Shown piece after piece: positions 32,474-36,062 of a stretch of DNA of 36,062 nt. The DNA is from Pseudomonadota bacterium (GTDB lineage: Bacteria > Pseudomonadota > Alphaproteobacteria > Rhizobiales > Xanthobacteraceae). The position numbers and the translations under genes are program-made. The DNA lies in NCBI GenBank assembly GCA_023449855.1, contig JAEXHR010000028.1, positions 1 through 36,062 of the forward strand. The letters run 5' to 3'. The notes under the pieces were generated by a model. The model had not been told where the DNA came from. It made no database searches and worked only from the letters and a program-made list of their open reading frames with translations. The stretch's first letter is position 1, and every line of letters begins with the position of its first letter.

Positions 32474-33489
32474 GCTCGGCCACGATCAACAAGGGCGGCC
32501 GCGTTGGCGCGGTCGCTCTCGCCCTTGCAGGATGGGTTGTGAAATTCGTCGCGGTGGTTCTCGTCATTGCGACCTTCAACTTCATTCTCGTTCATGCCGC
32601 CCCTGGCGATCCCGCACAGGTGATTGCCGGCCAGAGCGGCGCCTCGGATGAAAAACTGCTGGAACAGCTCCGGGCCGAATACGGTCTGGACAAGCCCTAT
32701 CCGGTGCAGCTCGCCAATTATCTCGGGCGTGTCCTGACCTTGGATCTCGGCTATTCCTATCGCCAGCAGCGCACGGTCTCGTCGCTGATCCTGGAACGTC
32801 TGCCGGCCACACTGCTGCTCACGGCGACGGCATTCATCCTGGCGCTGATCTCAGGCATCTTTCTCGGCACGCTTGCTGGCATTCGCGCTGGCAAGTGGTC
32901 CGACACGTTGCTCACCATCGTTTCGCTGCTGCTGTATGCGACGCCCGTGTTCTGGCTCGGTCTGATGCTGGTGCTGCTGTTCGCTGTCGAACTCGATTGG
33001 CTGCCGGCCTTTGGCTACGCCACCATCGGCGTACAGATGACGGCGCTCGAGCGGATGCTCGATATCGGCAAGCATATGGTTCTGCCGGTGATCTCGCTGG
33101 CTGCCGTGTATCTCGCGATCTACACGCGCCTGATGCGCTCGTCGGTGCTCGATGTCACCCATCAGGATTTCATCAAGACCGCCAAGGCCAAGGGCCTGAA
33201 GCAGGGCGCCATCATTATCCGTCACATCCTTCGTAATGCGATGCTGCCGATCGTCACGGTCGCCGGCATGCAGGCGGGGGCGCTGGTTGGCGGTGCGGTC
33301 GTGATCGAGACCGTATTCGCCTGGCCGGGCCTCGGCCGTCTCATTTATGACGCGCTGCTGCAGCGCGATTATCCGGTGCTGCTCGGCGTGTTCCTGGTGA
33401 TGTCGGTGATCGTGATTGCTCTCAATCTTCTGACCGACGCGATCTACCGGATGATCGATCCGCGCGTCTCCGTGCGTGCGGCATCGTGA
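32470..33489 (+). CDS. ABC transporter permease, DppB type
   Basis: A 339-residue integral membrane protein with six predicted helices. The first is at about 15-40 (VVKFVAVVLVIATFNFILVH), and the AAPGDPAQVIAG segment after it is typical of DppB/OppB proteins. The EAA loop that meets the ATPase is seen as KTAKAKGLKQGAIIIRHILR followed by NAMLPIV. A motif near the end, ETVFAWPGLGRLIYDALLQR, is characteristic. It pairs with the DppC-type permease downstream, whose gene starts 13 bases after its stop. Confidence 0.95.
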   Translation: MSSATINKGGRVGAVALALAGWVVKFVAVVLVIATFNFILVHAAPGDPAQVIAGQSGASDEKLLEQLRAEYGLDKPYPVQLANYLGRVLTLDLGYSYRQQRTVSSLILERLPATLLLTATAFILALISGIFLGTLAGIRAGKWSDTLLTIVSLLLYATPVFWLGLMLVLLFAVELDWLPAFGYATIGVQMTALERMLDIGKHMVLPVISLAAVYLAIYTRLMRSSVLDVTHQDFIKTAKAKGLKQGAIIIRHILRNAMLPIVTVAGMQAGALVGGAVVIETVFAWPGLGRLIYDALLQRDYPVLLGVFLVMSVIVIALNLLTDAIYRMIDPRVSVRAAS

Positions 33490-33502
33490 ACGGAAGCTGG
33501 TG

Positions 33503-34333
33503 ATGACAACTTTCAAAGCTTTTCTCCGCCATCCCACCGGGATGATCGGTCTGTTCATCCTGCTCTGCGTGGTGATCCTCGCGGTCTCGGCGCCGTGGCT
33601 GTTCCCGGACGATCCATGGGACATGGTCGGAGCGCCGTTCCAGCCGCCGCTCAGCGAGGGGCTGTGGCTCGGCTCCGACATGCTCGGCCGCGACGTCGCA
33701 GCCGGTATCGCCCATGGCGCCCGCATCTCGCTGATTATCGGTGTGGTCTCGACCCTGACCTCGTTGATCATCGGCGTCACCATTGGCGCCACCGCCGGTT
33801 ACTTCGGCGGCAAGGTCGATGAAGTGATGATGCGCCTCACCGAACTGTTCCAGACGATTCCGGGCTTCGTTCTCGCGATCCTGCTGGTGGCGACGCTGGG
33901 ACCTAAGATCTCGCACGTGATCTTCGCCATCGGCATCGTCAGCTGGCCGCCGCTCGCGCGCCTGACGCGTGCCGAGTTCATGCGGCTGCGCGGCCGTGAA
34001 TTCGTGCAGGCCGCCGTGTGCCAGGGGCAGCGTGCGATCACCGTCGTGCTGCGTCGGATTCTGCCCAACGCGATCTCGCCGATCATTGTCACGGGCTCGT
34101 TGGCCGTCGCCAGCGCGATCTTGATCGAGAGCGCGCTGAGCTTCATGGGTCTCGGCGATCCCAATCTGATGTCCTGGGGCTTCATGATCGGTGCGGCGCG
34201 CACCGTGATCCGTCAGGCATGGTGGATGAGCGTATTCCCCGGTCTCGCCATCCTGCTCACCGTGCTCGCCATCAATCTCGTGGGTGAAGGTCTCAACGAC
34301 GTCATGAACCCGCGCATCTCACGCAGGCGATAA
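33503..34333 (+). CDS. ABC transporter permease, DppC type
   Basis: ATG at 33503 gives 276 residues beginning TTFKAFLRHPTGMIGLFILL; a GTG at 33476 would add nine residues and overlap the previous gene. The N-terminal helix is followed by LWLGSDMLGRDVAAGIAHGA, the hallmark of DppC/OppC proteins. Further helices follow, with the EAA loop as EFVQAAVCQGQRAITVVLRR. The end VGEGLNDVMNPRISRRR is typical. It forms the translocation path with the DppB-type protein. Five bases separate it from the ATPase gene. Confidence 0.95.
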   Translation: MTTFKAFLRHPTGMIGLFILLCVVILAVSAPWLFPDDPWDMVGAPFQPPLSEGLWLGSDMLGRDVAAGIAHGARISLIIGVVSTLTSLIIGVTIGATAGYFGGKVDEVMMRLTELFQTIPGFVLAILLVATLGPKISHVIFAIGIVSWPPLARLTRAEFMRLRGREFVQAAVCQGQRAITVVLRRILPNAISPIIVTGSLAVASAILIESALSFMGLGDPNLMSWGFMIGAARTVIRQAWWMSVFPGLAILLTVLAINLVGEGLNDVMNPRISRRR

Positions 34334-34338
34334 CACCG

Positions 34339-35988
34339 ATGACCGATAATACCCTCCTCGCCATCGAGAACCTCGCCATCAGTCTGCCGTCGGGCGCGGA
34401 CCGCGCCTTCGCGGTCGAAGGCGTGACCTTCAACGTCAACCGCAACGAGATCGTCTGCCTGGTCGGCGAGTCCGGTTCGGGCAAGTCGATGACCGCGCAT
34501 GCGATTCTGCGCCTGCTGCCGGATCGCACCGGCATCGCGCAGGGCACCGTCAAGTTCGACGGCCAGGACATCGCCAAGGCCGAAGAAGCGACCATGCGCA
34601 AGCTGCGCGGTGGTGCGATCTCGATGATTTTCCAGGAGCCGCTGAGCGCGCTCAATCCGCTCGCTCGCGTCGGTCAGCAGATTGCAGAGTCGATCGTTAC
34701 GCACGCCAAGCCGGCGCTTTCCAGGGAAGCCGTCGATGCCCGCGTGCAGGAGCTGATCAAGGCCGTCGGCCTGCCGGATCCAGTAGCGCTTGCGCGCAGC
34801 TTCCCGTTCCAGCTCTCGGGCGGTCAGCGTCAGCGCATCATGATCGCCATGGCCATGGCCAACAATCCGGCGCTGCTGCTGGCGGACGAGCCAACCACCG
34901 CGCTCGACGTCACCACGCAGAAGCAGATTCTCGCACTGGTGAAGAAGCTGCAGGCCGATCGTGGCATGGGCGTGCTGCTGATCACCCACGACTTTGGTGT
35001 CGTCGCCGATGTCGCCGACCGCGTCGTGGTGATGCGTAACGGCCGTGTGGTCGAGCAGGGCACCGTGGATGAGGTGCTGCGCAATCCGAAGAACGACTAC
35101 ACCAAGAGCCTGATCGCCGCCGTCCCCGGCGGGCGCTCGCTCAATGCGACCGATCGCAAGATCGCCGGCGATCCGATCCTGGACGCGGCCGGTCTCAACA
35201 AGACCTTCATCACCAAGCAGGGCATGTTCCTGCCGCCGCGTCGCACCGATGCCGTGCAGAATATCTCGCTCGCGCTGAAGGCGCGGGAGACAGTTGCGGT
35301 CGTCGGCGAGTCCGGCTCGGGCAAATCGACCCTTGGCCGTCTGATCATGCGTCTGGTCGAGCCGGATACGGGATCGGTGAATTTCGCCGGTGACGATTTG
35401 CTCGCGCAGCGCGGCGAGAAGCTGCGCCAGATGCGCCGCAAGATCCAGATCGTGTTCCAGGACCCCTTTGCCGCGCTCGATCCGCGCCAGAAGGTCGGCG
35501 ATGCCATTGCCGGCGGTCCGATTGCCTATGGGACGCCGGCCAGGCAGGCGATGGCAGATGCCAAGAAGCTGCTGGTTCGCGTCGGCCTGCAGGAAAACGC
35601 CGCCGAGCGTTATCCGCACGAGTTCTCGGGCGGTCAGCGCCAGCGCATCTGTATTGCACGTGCGCTTGCTCTGAAGCCGCTGGTGCTGGTGGCCGACGAG
35701 GCAGTGTCGGCGCTCGACGTGTCGGTGCAGGCGCAGGTGCTCAAGCTGCTCGCAGAACTGCGCGAGGAGATGAGCCTGGCAATGATCTTCATCACCCACG
35801 ATCTTCGCGTCGCCGCCGAGATTGCCGACCGCATCGTCGTGATGCGTCGCGGCGAGATCGTCGAACAGGGGCCGACCCAGGCGATCTTCGAGAATCCGAG
35901 CAACGACTACACGCGCGCCTTGCTCGATGCGATCCCGGGCCAGCGTATGTTCGCCGGCCCCGGAATGAAAGCAGCCGTAATTGCGTAG
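34339..35988 (+). CDS. fused double ABC ATPase (DppD-DppF type)
   Basis: A 549-residue protein with two complete nucleotide-binding domains. The first (about 5-260) has Walker A GESGSGKS at 43-50, signature LSGGQRQR and Walker B LLLADEPTTALD. The second (about 280-540) has Walker A GESGSGKST at about 325, signature FSGGQRQR and Walker B LVADEAVSALD. Each is followed by an H-loop (ITHDFGVVAD; ITHDLRVAAE). Dipeptide-type importers usually have two separate ATPase proteins; here they are one chain, as in GsiA-like systems. It powers the importer formed by the preceding permeases. The stop codon lies within the edge of a palindromic repeat. Confidence 0.95.
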   Translation: MTDNTLLAIENLAISLPSGADRAFAVEGVTFNVNRNEIVCLVGESGSGKSMTAHAILRLLPDRTGIAQGTVKFDGQDIAKAEEATMRKLRGGAISMIFQEPLSALNPLARVGQQIAESIVTHAKPALSREAVDARVQELIKAVGLPDPVALARSFPFQLSGGQRQRIMIAMAMANNPALLLADEPTTALDVTTQKQILALVKKLQADRGMGVLLITHDFGVVADVADRVVVMRNGRVVEQGTVDEVLRNPKNDYTKSLIAAVPGGRSLNATDRKIAGDPILDAAGLNKTFITKQGMFLPPRRTDAVQNISLALKARETVAVVGESGSGKSTLGRLIMRLVEPDTGSVNFAGDDLLAQRGEKLRQMRRKIQIVFQDPFAALDPRQKVGDAIAGGPIAYGTPARQAMADAKKLLVRVGLQENAAERYPHEFSGGQRQRICIARALALKPLVLVADEAVSALDVSVQAQVLKLLAELREEMSLAMIFITHDLRVAAEIADRIVVMRRGEIVEQGPTQAIFENPSNDYTRALLDAIPGQRMFAGPGMKAAVIA

Positions 35989-36062
35989 GGCGGATTAGCG
36001 AAGCGTAATCCGCCGTTCTTCGCCGCTTGATGTCGGCCGGCGGATTACGCCTTCGGCTAATC
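35985..36062. repeat. palindromic intergenic repeat, cut by the window edge
   Basis: GGCGGATTA (35989-35997) and TAATCCGCC (36006-36014) form a nine-base inverted repeat around GCGAAGCG. A second unit, GGCGGATTACGCCTTCGGCTAATC, runs to the window edge. Motifs with GCGGATTAGCGAAGCGTAATC are, to my knowledge, common intergenic repeats in many bacteria, including this group. The TAG stop of the ATPase gene (35986-35988) lies in the conserved edge of the element. Confidence 0.8.

Noticed and set aside
1..36062. CRISPR arrays, rRNA, tRNA, transposases or prophage genes
   Set aside because: I saw no regular spaced repeats, no cloverleaf-like sequences and no matching proteins in any frame. This is a reading by eye, so a small tRNA could be missed.

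Overview
The window looks like a chromosomal segment of an alphaproteobacterium of the Bradyrhizobium / Rhodopseudomonas / Tardiphaga group (Nitrobacteraceae). This is inferred from the high GC content with strong G/C third positions, the neighbourhood HDAC-like deacetylase - xseB - dxs - tlyA, and small palindromic intergenic repeats of the kind common in that group. I see no rRNA, tRNA, CRISPR array, transposase or phage gene. The window starts inside a TonB-like gene and ends inside a palindromic repeat.

Region 1 (1-14546, + strand) is the most distinctive part. A partial TonB-like gene and a FecI-type ECF sigma factor / FecR-type regulator pair precede a tight run of 13 genes (2478-14546). 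In order these encode a TpsB/FhaC-type outer-membrane transporter, an unusual ExbB with a periplasmic DUF2341-LamG extension, ExbD, an unknown protein, TonB, a large putative porin, a periplasmic coiled-coil protein, a PpiC-type prolyl isomerase, a YbjN-like protein, a lytic transglycosylase, a small secreted protein, a trypsin-like periplasmic protease and a secreted stand-alone TonB-C-like domain. Many of these genes overlap or are separated by only a few bases, and a hairpin follows the last one. I read this as one envelope machine in which an ExbB-ExbD-TonB motor is committed to a TpsB-type export or porin system under ECF sigma control. From memory, a related set (pdtB, exbB2/exbD2, a TonB gene and a PpiC gene near the VreI/VreR pair) exists in Pseudomonas aeruginosa. 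No TpsA substrate and no TonB-dependent receptor lies inside the window.

Region 2 (14634-26342, - strand) is mostly housekeeping or general metabolism: a PhyH-family dioxygenase, an epoxide-hydrolase-like enzyme, a coupled operon of nucleoside 2-deoxyribosyltransferase-like, tlyA and RlmD/TrmA-like methyltransferase genes, dxs (isoprenoid precursors), a membrane-associated alpha/beta-hydrolase-fold protein, xseB, an HDAC-family deacetylase, a DUF2927-like secreted protein and an L,D-transpeptidase. Two palindromic repeats sit between genes here, and dxs has a structured leader.

Region 3 (26580-35988, mainly + strand) holds a thiamine-diphosphate enzyme followed by a clear terminator, a small Gly-rich secreted protein on the - strand, a small unknown gene, and a five-gene oligopeptide-type ABC importer operon: two tandemly duplicated Tat-type substrate-binding proteins, two permeases and one fused double ATPase. 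A repeat element abuts the stop codon of the ATPase gene.
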